From the NCBI RefSeq assembly GCF_000829695.1, contig NZ_BBNN01000038.1, positions 1-64,000 on the forward strand: DNA of 64,000 nucleotides, read 5' to 3'. How positions within the stretch are numbered: position 1 is the stretch's first letter; the number at the start of each line of letters is the position of its first letter. The notes below the pieces were generated by a model. It was not told where the DNA came from. It saw only the letters and a program-made list of their open reading frames with translations, and made no database searches. Source of the DNA: Streptomyces sp. NBRC 110035. Its GTDB lineage: Bacteria; Actinomycetota; Actinomycetes; Streptomycetales; Streptomycetaceae. Below are positions 1 through 8,821 of the stretch, in pieces. The position numbers and the translations under genes were made by a program.

Positions 1-563
1 AGCACCGCCGAGGCGAGGGCTTCGCCCGGGACGACTTCCACATCGACTACGACCGCCGGCAGGTCACCTGTCCCCAGGGGCAGGTCAGCCAGGGCTGGCA
101 CGGCCCCTACCCGACCTCCTCGCCCACCGCGGCTCCGCTGATCGTGGCACGGTTCACCAAAAGTCAGTGCCACCCCTGCCCGGCCCGCGCCCGGTGCACC
201 ACCTCCCGCGAAAGCACCCGCACCGTCGGCTTTCCTCCGCGAGAACTCCGCGACCTGCAACTCCGCATCCGTGCCGAGCAACAGACACCCGAGTGGAAAA
301 CCCGCTACGCGGTCCGCTCCGGAGTGGAGGGAACGGTCAACGAGTTCGCCCACGGCCACGGCATGCGCCGCTGCCGCTACCGAGGGCAGGGCAAGGTCCA
401 CCTCCAGCACGTCCTGACCGCCATCGCCATCAACATCGAGCGCCTCAGCGGCCTCCCACCGACCGAGGAAGCACCCCGGCCACGCCGACCGACCGCTTTC
501 CAGACCTACCTCGATCAGCACGAGATCCCCCGGCCGAAGTCCTGGCGCACCCTGGGCACCTGA
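1..563 (+). CDS. IS1182-family transposase, C-terminal part (5' end outside window)
   Basis: An open frame runs in from the left edge and ends at 561-563. It encodes the C-terminal part of an IS1182-type DDE transposase (DDE_Tnp_1_6-like): a cysteine cluster (CHPCPARARC), then a GVEGTVNEFAHGHGMRRCRYRG block with the catalytic-region glutamate and the K-V-H-L-Q-H-V-L-T-A-I-A-I-N segment before the end. The N-terminal DDE residues lie outside, so intactness cannot be judged. The sequence just after the stop (about 564-605, with CCCCGACAGAGTCAAGCTG) is the likely IS end. It belongs to the accessory arm left of the tRNA-Thr attachment site. Confidence 0.8.
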   Translation, partial: HRRGEGFARDDFHIDYDRRQVTCPQGQVSQGWHGPYPTSSPTAAPLIVARFTKSQCHPCPARARCTTSRESTRTVGFPPRELRDLQLRIRAEQQTPEWKTRYAVRSGVEGTVNEFAHGHGMRRCRYRGQGKVHLQHVLTAIAINIERLSGLPPTEEAPRPRRPTAFQTYLDQHEIPRPKSWRTLGT

Positions 564-753
564 CCTCGGCAACTCCAAGATCCCCGACAGAGTCAAGCTG
601 AGCCTTCCTGTTGGAAGCAGTCTGCGGTGGCGAGCCCCTGCACTCTCCGCCCCGTGACCTCCAGGTCCGGTACGGGGGTGGGGCTGGCCCTACCCCCGAT
701 CCACGCCCTGGACCGATGGCACCGGATGGGTTCGCCCACCTACGGTGATCCCC

Positions 754-2052
754 ATGCACTCTCGGAATGTGTGGCAGGCCATGTCCCATCCGGGATTCCT
801 GCTGTCGGTCTGGCCCTGGCGCTCCGTCGCGTATCTGCTCACCGGCGCGGTGACCGGCGCCGCCGCCCTGGTGGCGATCGTGACGGTGACGGCTGTCTGC
901 GGAGCACTTGCCATTGTCCTGGTGGGGCTGCCCCTGCTCGTCGTGGTCGCCCTCAGCGGGATTCCGGTGGCCTGGGTGGAGCGGCGCAGACTGCGCCTGA
1001 TCGACCGCGATCCGGCGGTCGGCCAGCAGCAGGAGCCGGCCGCACCGGGGTTGTGGGCCTGGGTGACCACCCGGTTGTGCGAGCAGGCGACCTGGCGAGA
1101 GCTCGGACACGCGCTGCTGTTCGCCGGACTGCTGTGGCCGGTCGACGCGCTGGTAGTCACGGTCGCCCTGCTCTTCCCGGCGTCCATGGTCGCCGCCCCG
1201 TTGATGATGGCCACGGTCGGCGACGGCCACGAGACGAAGGTACTCAAACAGTGGACGATCACCACATGGCCGACCGCGTTCGGTGTTGCCGTGCTCGGTC
1301 TGCTCCTCATGGGCTTGTGCTGCTATGTGCTCGGCATCGCGGCGGGCGCCCGCGCCGAACTGACCCGGCTGCTGATCGCCTCCCGCGAGGGCGAGCTCGA
1401 CGCCAAGGTGGTCCAACTGGCCCGTTCCCGTTTCCGTCTGGTGGACGCCTTCGAGGCGGAGCGGCGCCGCATCGAGCGCGATCTGCACGACGGTGCGCAA
1501 CAGCGGCTGGTGGCCCTGACGATGGCCCTCGGTCTGGCCCGGCTGGACGCACCACCCGGCCCGCTCGCCGACCAACTCGCCAAGGCCCACCAGGAAGCGG
1601 GCAAGGCGCTCGCGGAACTGCGCGAGCTCATCCACGGCATCCATCCCAAGATCCTCGGGGACTACGGCCTGGAGGCCGCCGTCGCCGATGCCGCGGACCG
1701 CTCCGTGGTTCCCGTCGACGTCGACCTCGAACTGCCAGGCCGGCTGCCCCAGGCGGTCGAGTCCGCGGCGTACTTCGTGGTCTGCGAGGCGCTCGCCAAC
1801 GTTGCCAAGCACAGCGGGGCCGACCGCGCGCAGGTAAGCGGCGGTCACCGCGACGGCCGCCTGTTCCTCCAGGTGCGCGACGACGGCTGGGGCGGCGCGG
1901 ACCCCTCGGCGGGCAGCGGACTCACCGGTCTCGGGGATCGGGTATCGGTTCTCGATGGCAGACTTGCCCTGTCCAGCCCACCGGGTGGACCGACCCTGTT
2001 ACTTGTGGAGTTTCCTTGCGAGTTGACCAAAGCGGCCGACCGCTCCGTGTAG
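754..2052 (+). CDS. Sensor histidine kinase, NarL/DesK-type (HisKA_3)
   Basis: Membrane-bound sensor kinase of a two-component system. The N-terminal ~230 residues hold several hydrophobic segments (residues ~15-75 and ~115-205) forming the sensor domain. A HisKA_3 dimerisation helix follows with the phospho-accepting His at about residue 245 in ERDLHDGAQQRL, then a HATPase domain with an N-box (CEALANVAKHS) and G-boxes (DDGWGGAD, GSGLTGLGDRV). ATG 754 is chosen; an in-frame GTG at 745 is an alternative. The last 37 bases overlap the response regulator, so the two are co-transcribed and probably translationally coupled. The signal sensed cannot be read from the sequence. Confidence 0.9.
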   Translation: MHSRNVWQAMSHPGFLLSVWPWRSVAYLLTGAVTGAAALVAIVTVTAVCGALAIVLVGLPLLVVVALSGIPVAWVERRRLRLIDRDPAVGQQQEPAAPGLWAWVTTRLCEQATWRELGHALLFAGLLWPVDALVVTVALLFPASMVAAPLMMATVGDGHETKVLKQWTITTWPTAFGVAVLGLLLMGLCCYVLGIAAGARAELTRLLIASREGELDAKVVQLARSRFRLVDAFEAERRRIERDLHDGAQQRLVALTMALGLARLDAPPGPLADQLAKAHQEAGKALAELRELIHGIHPKILGDYGLEAAVADAADRSVVPVDVDLELPGRLPQAVESAAYFVVCEALANVAKHSGADRAQVSGGHRDGRLFLQVRDDGWGGADPSAGSGLTGLGDRVSVLDGRLALSSPPGGPTLLLVEFPCELTKAADRSV

Positions 2053-2684
2053 TGCTGGCCGAGGACAGCGTGCTGCTGCGGGAAGGGCTCATCGGCCTGC
2101 TCAGCCGCTGTGGAAACGAGGTGGTGGCGGCGGTGGGGGACGCGGAGGCGCTGGTCGCTGCAGTCGAGGAGCACGCCCCCGACATTGTGGTGACGGACGT
2201 GCGCATGCCGCCCGGTTTCCAGGACGAAGGGCTGCATGCGGCGGTGCGGCTGCGCGAGACGCGGCCCACTCTGCCGGTCCTGGTCCTCAGCCAGTACGTG
2301 CAGCGGACCTATGCCTCCGAGCTCTTGGACTCCGGTGATGGCTCGGGGGTCGGCTACCTGCTGAAGGACCGCGTCGGCCAGGTCGAGGAGTTCGTCGACA
2401 CACTGCACGAGGTCGCGGACGGCGGGACGGTGGTCGACCCCGAGGTGGTGCGCCAGTTGCTGCGCCGCCGCCGCGATCCGCTGGAGCGGCTCACTCCGCG
2501 CGAGCGTGAGGTGCTGGCGCTGATCGCGGAGGGCAAGTCCAACGGCGCCATCGCAAAGGGGCTGGTGGTCTCCGAGGCCGCGATCGGCAAGCACATCAGC
2601 AGCATCCTCACCAAGCTGGACCTGCCTCCGACGGATGAGACCCACCGCAGGGTGCTGGCCGTCCTCACCTATCTGCGGGCTTGA
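2016..2684 (+). CDS. LuxR/NarL-family response regulator
   Basis: Cytoplasmic DNA-binding partner of the preceding kinase. A receiver domain (residues ~10-130) carries the acidic pair in VVLAED, the phospho-acceptor Asp in VVTDVRMPP and the Lys in YLLKDR; a C-terminal LuxR-type helix-turn-helix follows (LTPREREVLALIAEG...EAAIGKHISSIL). The start is set as TTG 2016: it has a GGAG at 2007-2010 with 5-base spacing, and the only later starts (such as GTG 2052) would cut the first beta strand. It overlaps the kinase by 37 bp in another frame. The regulon is unknown. Confidence 0.85.
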   Translation: MRVDQSGRPLRVVLAEDSVLLREGLIGLLSRCGNEVVAAVGDAEALVAAVEEHAPDIVVTDVRMPPGFQDEGLHAAVRLRETRPTLPVLVLSQYVQRTYASELLDSGDGSGVGYLLKDRVGQVEEFVDTLHEVADGGTVVDPEVVRQLLRRRRDPLERLTPREREVLALIAEGKSNGAIAKGLVVSEAAIGKHISSILTKLDLPPTDETHRRVLAVLTYLRA

Positions 2685-3021
2685 CCGGCGGCCCGGGCGT
2701 AACGGGTCACCGTACGGCCTTTGAGAGCAGCCGGAGGCTCTCGCTGCAGCCAGGCCCGATCTCGTGTCCGACCTTTCGATCTCCAAATGCGACACCCCCG
2801 TTGACTGAGCTGTACTGACATTTGTGGAGCCCTGATGCGGTCCTGGCCGTGGTTGAGATGACCCGTGCTGGTGATGTCTCTCGCCCGTAGATGCGCATGG
2901 GCGGCAACCCGGACGCCGTCGCCGCAACCTTCGGTGGCCGGGGCCGACCCGCTTCCCTGCAGGAAACCGGTTGTTCTACAGTGAGTAAATTGGGCAGTCG
3001 AGCCGTAGGCCAGCCACCCCG
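2685..3021. other. Intergenic stretch without a recognisable gene
   Basis: About 340 bases between the response regulator and the inverted repeat upstream of the HTH gene. Open frames here are short and show no recognisable family. Nothing that looks like an RNA gene or an intact insertion sequence was found. Confidence 0.5.
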
Positions 3022-3062
3022 CCGATCACTAAAAGGCGAAACTATCGCCTTTCGGTGATCCG
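3022..3062. promoter_or_regulatory. Long imperfect inverted repeat, putative operator
   Basis: Left arm 3022-3039 and right arm 3045-3062 match as an inverted repeat at 15 of 18 positions around a 5-base centre; the inner 8 bases (AAAGGCGA / TCGCCTTT) are perfect. It lies 45 bases upstream of the start of a multi-HTH regulator. A binding site for that regulator is the obvious inference; a terminator is less likely because no T-run follows. Confidence 0.5.
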
Positions 3063-3106
3063 ATCAAGTGGCCAGAGTGCTTACGCGAACCCCATGGAGT
3101 ACCTGT

Positions 3107-3982
3107 ATGCCCGACCGCGTCTTCGACGGCAGCAAGCTGCGCGATCGCCGCCTGGCCAAGCGCCTGTCCCAGGCCGACCTGGCCGCAGGCTTGAACGTCA
3201 AGACAAACGCCGTTTACCGCTGGGAGAACCAATTGGCCACGCCGCCGCAGGAACGCCTGCCGGCGATCGCCGCGATGGTCGAGGCCGAACTCGACGAGCT
3301 CTTTCCGCGGCTGGGGTCACCCAACCTCGCCGATCTGCGCTGCGACGCTGGCATGAGGCAGTCGGACACCACGCGCTACACCAATACCGCGTCGCCGATG
3401 CCGATCCGCGCGGCCGAGCAGGGAAGGCGAGCACTGTCCGATGAGGCGGTGACGGCGCTGGCAGCCGCCTACAACGTCACCCGCGCGGAACTGCTGGCCG
3501 CGCAGAGGCGATCGTTCGGTCACGACGTGCCAGCCGTAAGGCCGGAGAAGACGACGTCGGCACCACAGGTCGTCAGCACTATCGCCGGGAAGATCAAGTA
3601 CTTGCAGGCGGAGGTCTACGACGGGGCTGTGCCCTCGGACGCAGACCTCGCCTCGTCCGGCAACCGTAAGAGTGGCCGGTCTCTCCTGACGGAAGAACTG
3701 GTAAGGGACTTGCGCGTGGGTAGACTGCCCACCGCCCCGGACGACGTTCTCGAAGCCCTGGCTCTGGCTTTCGACGTCCCTCCGGTGTTCTTCCGTAGCA
3801 GCGATCCGGAGATCGGCCGCCTGGTCGTCTCAGCGCGCGCCGTGCGCAGCCAGTTCACGGTCATGGCCGCGCGTGGCGGAGAGCAGAAGATTCCGCAGGA
3901 AGTGCAGGACGAACTCCGGGACTTCATCAGCGACACCATGGCGGAGATCCTCGGCTCCGATGCCGACGACGTGCCGACGTAG
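3107..3982 (+). CDS. XRE-type regulator with up to three HTH units
   Basis: A 291-residue DNA-binding protein. Residues ~6-55 form a clear lambda-repressor/XRE HTH (KLRDRRLAKRLSQADLAAG...TNAVYRWE). Two more helical units follow with the same kind of end (ALSDEAVTALAAAYNVTRAELLAA and APDDVLEALALAFDVPPVFFR), so it looks like a tandem of HTH-like modules. ATG 3107 has GGAG at 3096-3099, better than an in-frame start at 3068. An inverted repeat just upstream suggests autoregulation. Its C-terminus converges on a NUDIX fragment 28 bases away. No effector or protease domain is visible. Confidence 0.75.
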   Translation: MPDRVFDGSKLRDRRLAKRLSQADLAAGLNVKTNAVYRWENQLATPPQERLPAIAAMVEAELDELFPRLGSPNLADLRCDAGMRQSDTTRYTNTASPMPIRAAEQGRRALSDEAVTALAAAYNVTRAELLAAQRRSFGHDVPAVRPEKTTSAPQVVSTIAGKIKYLQAEVYDGAVPSDADLASSGNRKSGRSLLTEELVRDLRVGRLPTAPDDVLEALALAFDVPPVFFRSSDPEIGRLVVSARAVRSQFTVMAARGGEQKIPQEVQDELRDFISDTMAEILGSDADDVPT

Positions 3983-4010
3983 CAGTTGCCCCCGCCGTCG
4001 GTGTCTTCTC

Positions 4011-4302
4011 CTAGCCCACGACCTCCAGGTGGACGGTACTGCCGTCCGTGAGCGCGCCGAGCGCCGCGCCCCACAGGGGCCTGCGTGACGGTGGGATCTC
4101 GTCCCGGGAGATCTCACCAGGTGCGCTGAAGCGGAAGGCTGTGAGCTCGCTTTCCTGCAGCACGATCGCGTGCTGCTGCTCAGTGGTGAGCGTTCCGCCG
4201 TCGAACACCCAGTAGATGTGTGCGCCGTCCGTAGTGTGCACGTAGGCGGACAGCAGGAGGCGCCTCAGGGCTTCGGCGTAGTCACGTGACGTCCGGTTCG
4301 TG
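4011..4302 (-). pseudogene. NUDIX hydrolase, C-terminal fragment
   Basis: The minus strand from about 4266 down to the TAG at 4011 encodes the tail of a NUDIX-type protein: YVHTTDGAHIYWVFDGG, then EQQHAIVLQESEL and a terminal ALGALTDGSTVHLEVVG, all typical of the C-terminal half of this family. The N-terminal half with the NUDIX box is absent. The frame continues upstream (TSRDYAEAL) into a 36-bp repeat that recurs inverted beyond the neighbouring transposase, so the gene was probably cut by the insertion. No intact start exists. Confidence 0.6.
4267..4302 (+). repeat. 36-bp inverted repeat, left copy (flanks ISAs1-type transposase)
   Basis: This 36-base segment is repeated in inverted orientation at 5580-5615 with two mismatches. 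The pair brackets the transposase gene. Outside the 36 bases the similarity resumes after a 5-base GCCCT duplication in the right copy. It may be a terminal inverted repeat of the element or a duplicated piece of the interrupted NUDIX gene. Confidence 0.6.
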
Positions 4303-4303
4303 A

Positions 4304-5485
4304 TCATCCGGGACCGAGGAGTGTGAGGGGGCGGCGAGGGTCGCGGGCGTTGCGGCGGAGGCCGGACGCGATGTTCTTCACTCCGGCCATGCGGAGGACT
4401 CCGATGGCGAGGTTGCGCCATGTGGCCATCGCGCGGGGCGCGTTGCCGGTCCGCAGTTGGGAGGCGTCCTCGGCGAAGGTGGTGTCGCGGACATGGTGCA
4501 GGGCCTCGATCTTCCAATGGTCGCGGACGAGTTCGGCGAGCTGGGCAGCGGTGGCCTGCTCGGCGGTCAGGCTGGTGACGGCGTAGACCGTCTTGACGGT
4601 GGTCTTGCCGGTCTTGCGGTCGGTGCGCCGACGCTTGATCTGGACGGCCTGGCGGGCTCCGGGGAAGAGGAGGCTGTTCACGGTGGCGGCCTTGATCCGA
4701 CGGATCTCCGAGCGGCCGTGGGCGATGCCCCGGGTGCGTCCCTGAAGCGGGATGTCCTTCCAGGGAAGGGACTTCAGCTGGCGGCGCAGCTTCTTCTGGT
4801 TGCCCTTGACGATCACGATGTAGTGGGCACCCCGGCCGAGGAGGTAGTCGGCGTGCTCGCGCTGGGTGTGCATGGCGTCGCTGGTGACGACGACGCCGAC
4901 CAGGTCGGCAACGGTATCCAGCAGCGGCTGGAAGCAGGTGATCTCGTTCGTCTTCTCGCCGGCGTCCAGCTGGCCCAGGACCAGACCGGTGGTGTGCTCC
5001 AGTGCAGCGAGCAGATGGATCTTGCGGCCCTTCGCCTTGGCCGCGCCGCGCAGGCTCTTGCCGTCCACTGCGAGGCCGCGCAATCCGGTCACCTTCGGGC
5101 GGCGGTCGGCGAGCCAGCTCCCGACAGCCAGGTCCAGCGCGTCGCCGTCGATGCGGGCCAGCAGCCGGCGGACCGTGGTCTCTGCGGGCAGGACCCGCCT
5201 GGGCAGAAGCGGATCGGGGTCGGCACCGACCTGTTCCAGCACGTAGCCGGGGGCATCGGCGGTCCATTCGCCGACCGCCAGCAGCGAGGCCGCACCGGCC
5301 GGCACCGCGCACGCCGTGAGAGTGAGTACGACAGCCAGGCGGTGGCGCACCCCACGCGGATCACGCGGGTCCGGCACCTCGGCCAGCCGCTCCAGTAGGC
5401 CCGGGACCTCCTCGGGGCCGACCTGCGGATTCTCACGCAGTTGGTCAAGGGCAGGCGGGATCAGAGATGATGCGTCGGCAGGCAC
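4304..5485 (-). mobile_element. ISAs1-family transposase
   Basis: Full-length DDE transposase of 393 residues. An N-terminal ISAs1 domain (LLERLAEVPDPRDPRGVRH) is followed by the catalytic core: first Asp in GLAVDGKSLRGA, second Asp in TSDAMHTQREHADYL, the IVKGNQKKL block, and the Glu in RDHWKIEALHHVRD. These are the family's conserved positions, so the protein may be active. The start is GTG 5485 with GGAAG just upstream. Both the start codon and this ribosome site sit in the 3' arm of a predicted hairpin (5482-5540), a layout known from other IS elements that limits translation from readthrough transcripts. No clear target duplication was found. Confidence 0.88.
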
Positions 5486-5540
5486 GGTCTTCCACTTGGA
5501 TCACGGGGCGTAGAGAACTCCATGATCTTGGAAGCCGTGC
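5482..5540 (-). promoter_or_regulatory. Hairpin over transposase start codon
   Basis: On the minus strand GCACGGCTTCCA (5540-5529) can pair with TGGAAGACCGTGC (5494-5482), with one bulged base. The 3' arm contains both the GGAAG ribosome site and the GTG start of the transposase, so a transcript entering from outside would hide the start. Confidence 0.45.
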
Positions 5541-5579
5541 CTGTCACGTTCCGAGAGCACCGCTGAGCAGGCAGTTCGC

Positions 5580-5615
5580 CACGAACCGGGCGTCACGCGA
5601 CTACGCCGAAGCCCT
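5580..5615 (-). repeat. 36-bp inverted repeat, right copy
   Basis: Inverted copy of 4267-4302, differing at two positions, followed by an extra GCCCT. It reads TNRASRDYAEALP then stop on the plus strand, echoing the peptide read through the left copy. Confidence 0.6.
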
Positions 5616-5790
5616 GCCCTGAGGGCGGCGCGCTCGGGTCTTGTTGTCATCGACCGGCCGCCGTCACGGGGACGAGTGGGAGAGCGGCGCAAAATAGCAC
5701 AGATGGCATGGGTCGGAGAGCGGGATACCTGCACTGGTGCGAGTGCGGCAGACTGGTGCGGAATCTCGGCTGTCCGGCCGGGGCGAGTAC

Positions 5791-7356
5791 GTGTCCAGCC
5801 GCAGCGAGGAAGCCGCCAGATCCGTGAGTGACGAGCCCGACGCCCCGGACCCCGTCGACGAGGGCGCGTTCGGTATCGACGCGTTCTCCCTCGACGACCG
5901 GCTGCGGCTGTTCCACTTCGCCGCCGCCGAGAAGCGCCACGAGTACCTGTGGCTGCTGCGGGCCTTCGACCGCGGACGTGCCAACTACCAGGTGCTGCTG
6001 CATGCTTCGGACGCGGTGGGGCTGTTGGAGCGGCTCGCCGCCGACCACCCCGCCGCGAGCGCAGTCGGTGGGCAGGCGGGTGTGCAGTCGTTGCTCGACG
6101 CGCTCGCGGAGTGGCAGGTCCTGGACCGGTCGTACGACGGGACGCGCGCCGCGAACCTCGCCGAGTACCGCAACCGGCACTATGTGTACCAGTTCACCCA
6201 GGCCGGGTACCGGGCGTACCGGGCGGTGGAGGACGTGCTCGGCGCGAGCCTGGAGGACGCCCAGCTCTCGCGCCTCGTCTTCCCCGACATCCTCGGGGAC
6301 CTGCGTGCGCTGGCCGAGGCCAACACCGCGGGCGACGGCGAGGAGGTGTACCGCAAGCTCGGCCGTCTCGACTCGGTGCTGAACGAGATGGCGCAGCGTG
6401 CCGCCCGTTTCTACCTCATGCTCGGCGACCTGGCGCGCACCAACGACACCCGCCCCGAGGTGTTCCTCGCCCACAAGGACACGCTGCTCGCGCACATGCG
6501 GGAGTTCACCGCCGAACTCGGCCGCTACGCTCCATTGCTCGCCGAGGCGGTCGAGAAGGCCGCGGCCACCGGCGTGGACCGCATGATCGAGTACGCGGCC
6601 GAGGCCGACGAGCGGCTCTTCCGCAGCCCCGCCGAGCGCCTCGCGGACTGGCGGCACCGGTGGGACGGCATCGTCCACTGGTTCGCGGAGCGCGAGCACA
6701 GCGAGACCGAGCGGCTGCAGGACGCCACCGTCACCGCGATCCGCTCCGTCCTCGCCCTGCTGCGCCGGGTCACCGAGGCGCGCCGGGGCGGGGTCAGCCG
6801 GGAGAGCCAACTGCGCCATCTCGCACAGTGGTTCACCTCCTGCGAGAACGACGAGGACGCGCACGCCCTGTTCCAGGCGGTGTTCGGGCTCGGCGCGCCG
6901 CGCCATATCGCCGTCCCGTACGCCGACCCCGAGCGGATCCCGGGGCGTACGTCCTGGTGGGAGGCGGAACCGGTCGAACTCGCCCGCACCCTGGTCCAGT
7001 CCGGCCGCACCCCCACCCTGCACGGCCCCGGCCGCATCGAACGCGACGACGACCGGCGGGCGCTGCTGCGCGCCGAGCAGCTCAAGGAGCAGGCAGAGCG
7101 GCGCGGTGCCGCGAACTCCCTCGCGTCGGACGGCGTGTACGGCCGGACCCTCGACGAGCCCGAGACGCGGGCGCTGCTCGCCCTCCTCGACGTGGCCCTC
7201 GCCGCCAGAGTCCCCGCCAGCCGCCGGGTCACCGCGGCCTCCGGCTCCGCCCACGGAGTGCGGCTCACCCTCACCCCCGCCGAGGGCTCCACCACCGTCG
7301 ACACCGTGCGGGGCCGCCTCCATCTCGACGGGCTGCGCCTGGAGGTCACCGCATGA
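5791..7356 (+). CDS. jetA: Wadjet type II protein JetA (TIGR02677/DUF2397)
   Basis: Putative kleisin-like subunit of a type II Wadjet defence complex, an SMC-related machine that recognises and cuts circular plasmid DNA. The family is recognised from FGIDAFSLDDRLRLFHFAAAEKRHEYLWLLRAF at the N-terminus, the helical middle (RFYLMLGDLARTNDTRPEVFLAHKD) and SRESQLRHLAQWFTSCENDEDAHALFQAVFGLGAPRH. About 520 residues, usual for the family. The start is uncertain: GTG at 5737, 5791 or 5824 are in frame and none has a strong ribosome site; homology begins after 5824. First gene of a tight four-gene operon; the jetB start lies 41 bases past its stop. Confidence 0.88.
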   Translation: MSSRSEEAARSVSDEPDAPDPVDEGAFGIDAFSLDDRLRLFHFAAAEKRHEYLWLLRAFDRGRANYQVLLHASDAVGLLERLAADHPAASAVGGQAGVQSLLDALAEWQVLDRSYDGTRAANLAEYRNRHYVYQFTQAGYRAYRAVEDVLGASLEDAQLSRLVFPDILGDLRALAEANTAGDGEEVYRKLGRLDSVLNEMAQRAARFYLMLGDLARTNDTRPEVFLAHKDTLLAHMREFTAELGRYAPLLAEAVEKAAATGVDRMIEYAAEADERLFRSPAERLADWRHRWDGIVHWFAEREHSETERLQDATVTAIRSVLALLRRVTEARRGGVSRESQLRHLAQWFTSCENDEDAHALFQAVFGLGAPRHIAVPYADPERIPGRTSWWEAEPVELARTLVQSGRTPTLHGPGRIERDDDRRALLRAEQLKEQAERRGAANSLASDGVYGRTLDEPETRALLALLDVALAARVPASRRVTAASGSAHGVRLTLTPAEGSTTVDTVRGRLHLDGLRLEVTA

Positions 7357-7396
7357 GAGAGGTTCGCCGCATGAGTCATTGCCGAGGCGGGACCGT

Positions 7397-8821
7397 ATGA
7401 GCCGTGCCGCCGAGGGTGTCTCCCCGCTCGAACTCGCCGACTATCAGAAGGCGGTACGGCTCGTCCTGCGGCATCCGCTGGTCACGCCCGGGTATCCGGA
7501 CAGGGCGGCGCTGGCGACCGTGCGCCGCTGGGCCGATCAGTTGCGCACCGATCTGATGGAGGTGCTCGGGTACCGGCTCGTGACCACCGCCGACACCGCC
7601 CGGCTGCAGCGCGCCCAGGACGGCCTGGACGCCACCCGCCCGGCCCTCACCCGCGCGGGCCGCCCCTTCGACCGCCGCCGCTACGCCTACCTCGTCCTCG
7701 CCCTCGCCGCCCTGGGCCGCCACGGCGCGCAGGTGGCGCTGGGCGAACTGGCCGACGCGGTCGCCGCCGACGCCGTACGCATCGACGGACTCGGGCTCGA
7801 CACCGCACGCAAGCCCGACCGGGACGCCTTCGTCGACGCCGTCACCTGGCTCACCGAACGCGGCGCGCTCACCCTCGCCGACGGTTCCGCCACCGCCTGG
7901 GCAGGCGATCCCGAGCGGGCCGAGGCCCTGTACGACATCGACCGGGAGATCCTCCTCGCCGTCCACCACCCGACCCGCGTGCTCCAGCACCTGACCTCGG
8001 TCACCTCGCTCCTCGACTCCTCCGGCGCGCTGGGTCTGTCCGCGGGCCGCGCCGCCCAGCGCCGCGACCAGGCACGCCGGGCCCGCCGGCTGGTGCTGGA
8101 GAACCCGGTCGCGTACTACGCCGACGCCGACAGTGAACTCCTGGGCCAGCTGAGGGCCCCAGCCCTCGCCGAGGACCTGGAACGGCTGACCGGGCTGACG
8201 GTGGAGCGGCGGGCCGAGGGCGTGGCGCTCATCGACACCTCCGGCAGGCTGTCCGACATCCGCTTCCCCGGCGGCGGAACCGTCGCGCAGGCCGCGCTGC
8301 TCCTCGCCGCCCGGATCAGCGCCGCTGTGCAGCGCTCCGGACGGCACGCCCTCGAACTGCTGCCCGCGCCCACCGCCGCCGAACGCCTCGCGGCCCGCGC
8401 CCGGCGTATCGACGGCGCCCTGCCGTCGCGCGGACTGATCGCCGAACTCGCCGAACTCACCCCGTCCGATGAGGAGTCGGCGTACGAGACGCTCGGAGTC
8501 GAGGGGCAGGAGCCGACGGAGACCCGTTACCCTTTCGTCACGGACTCCTGGCTCCGTGGCCGGCTCAGGGAGATCACCGCCGAGTACGGCGCGGGCTTCG
8601 CCGCCGATCTGCGCGGCGACCCGGACCGGCTGCTCGGTCAGGCTCTCGACCTGCTGGCCGCCATGTCGCTGATCGTCCGGGTCGACGGCGGGGCTCTCGC
8701 TCTTCCGCTGGTCGCCCGCTACCGGGGGGTCACGGCCCGGGTGAGAACCCGTACGGCGGCCGGGCCGCCCTCCCAGACACCTCTGTTCACCGACCCCACC
8801 GCCAAGGACTCGACTCCGTGA
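7397..8821 (+). CDS. jetB: Wadjet type II protein JetB (TIGR02678/DUF2398)
   Basis: Second Wadjet subunit, the KITE-like tandem winged-helix protein thought to sit between kleisin and SMC. The 474-residue protein matches the DUF2398 family: an N-terminal LADYQKAVRLVLRHPLVTPGYPDRAALATVRRW block, FDRRRYAYLVLALAALGRHGAQ, and a later LLENPVAYY-like segment (LVLENPVAYYADAD) and ERLTGLTVERRAEGVALID. ATG 7397 follows a GAGG at 7384-7387; longer in-frame starts at 7106 would run through jetA. Its TGA overlaps the jetC GTG by 4 bases, indicating coupled translation and fixed stoichiometry. Confidence 0.88.
   Translation: MSRAAEGVSPLELADYQKAVRLVLRHPLVTPGYPDRAALATVRRWADQLRTDLMEVLGYRLVTTADTARLQRAQDGLDATRPALTRAGRPFDRRRYAYLVLALAALGRHGAQVALGELADAVAADAVRIDGLGLDTARKPDRDAFVDAVTWLTERGALTLADGSATAWAGDPERAEALYDIDREILLAVHHPTRVLQHLTSVTSLLDSSGALGLSAGRAAQRRDQARRARRLVLENPVAYYADADSELLGQLRAPALAEDLERLTGLTVERRAEGVALIDTSGRLSDIRFPGGGTVAQAALLLAARISAAVQRSGRHALELLPAPTAAERLAARARRIDGALPSRGLIAELAELTPSDEESAYETLGVEGQEPTETRYPFVTDSWLRGRLREITAEYGAGFAADLRGDPDRLLGQALDLLAAMSLIVRVDGGALALPLVARYRGVTARVRTRTAAGPPSQTPLFTDPTAKDSTP

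Noticed and set aside
445..1848. Long minus-strand open frames across the kinase and many similar ones elsewhere
   Set aside because: High GC content leaves antisense frames open; the plus-strand product has clear kinase motifs and the antisense products resemble nothing.
4011..5312. A fused transposase-NUDIX protein on the minus strand
   Set aside because: The upstream part is out of frame with the real transposase; only the last ~90 residues are meaningful.
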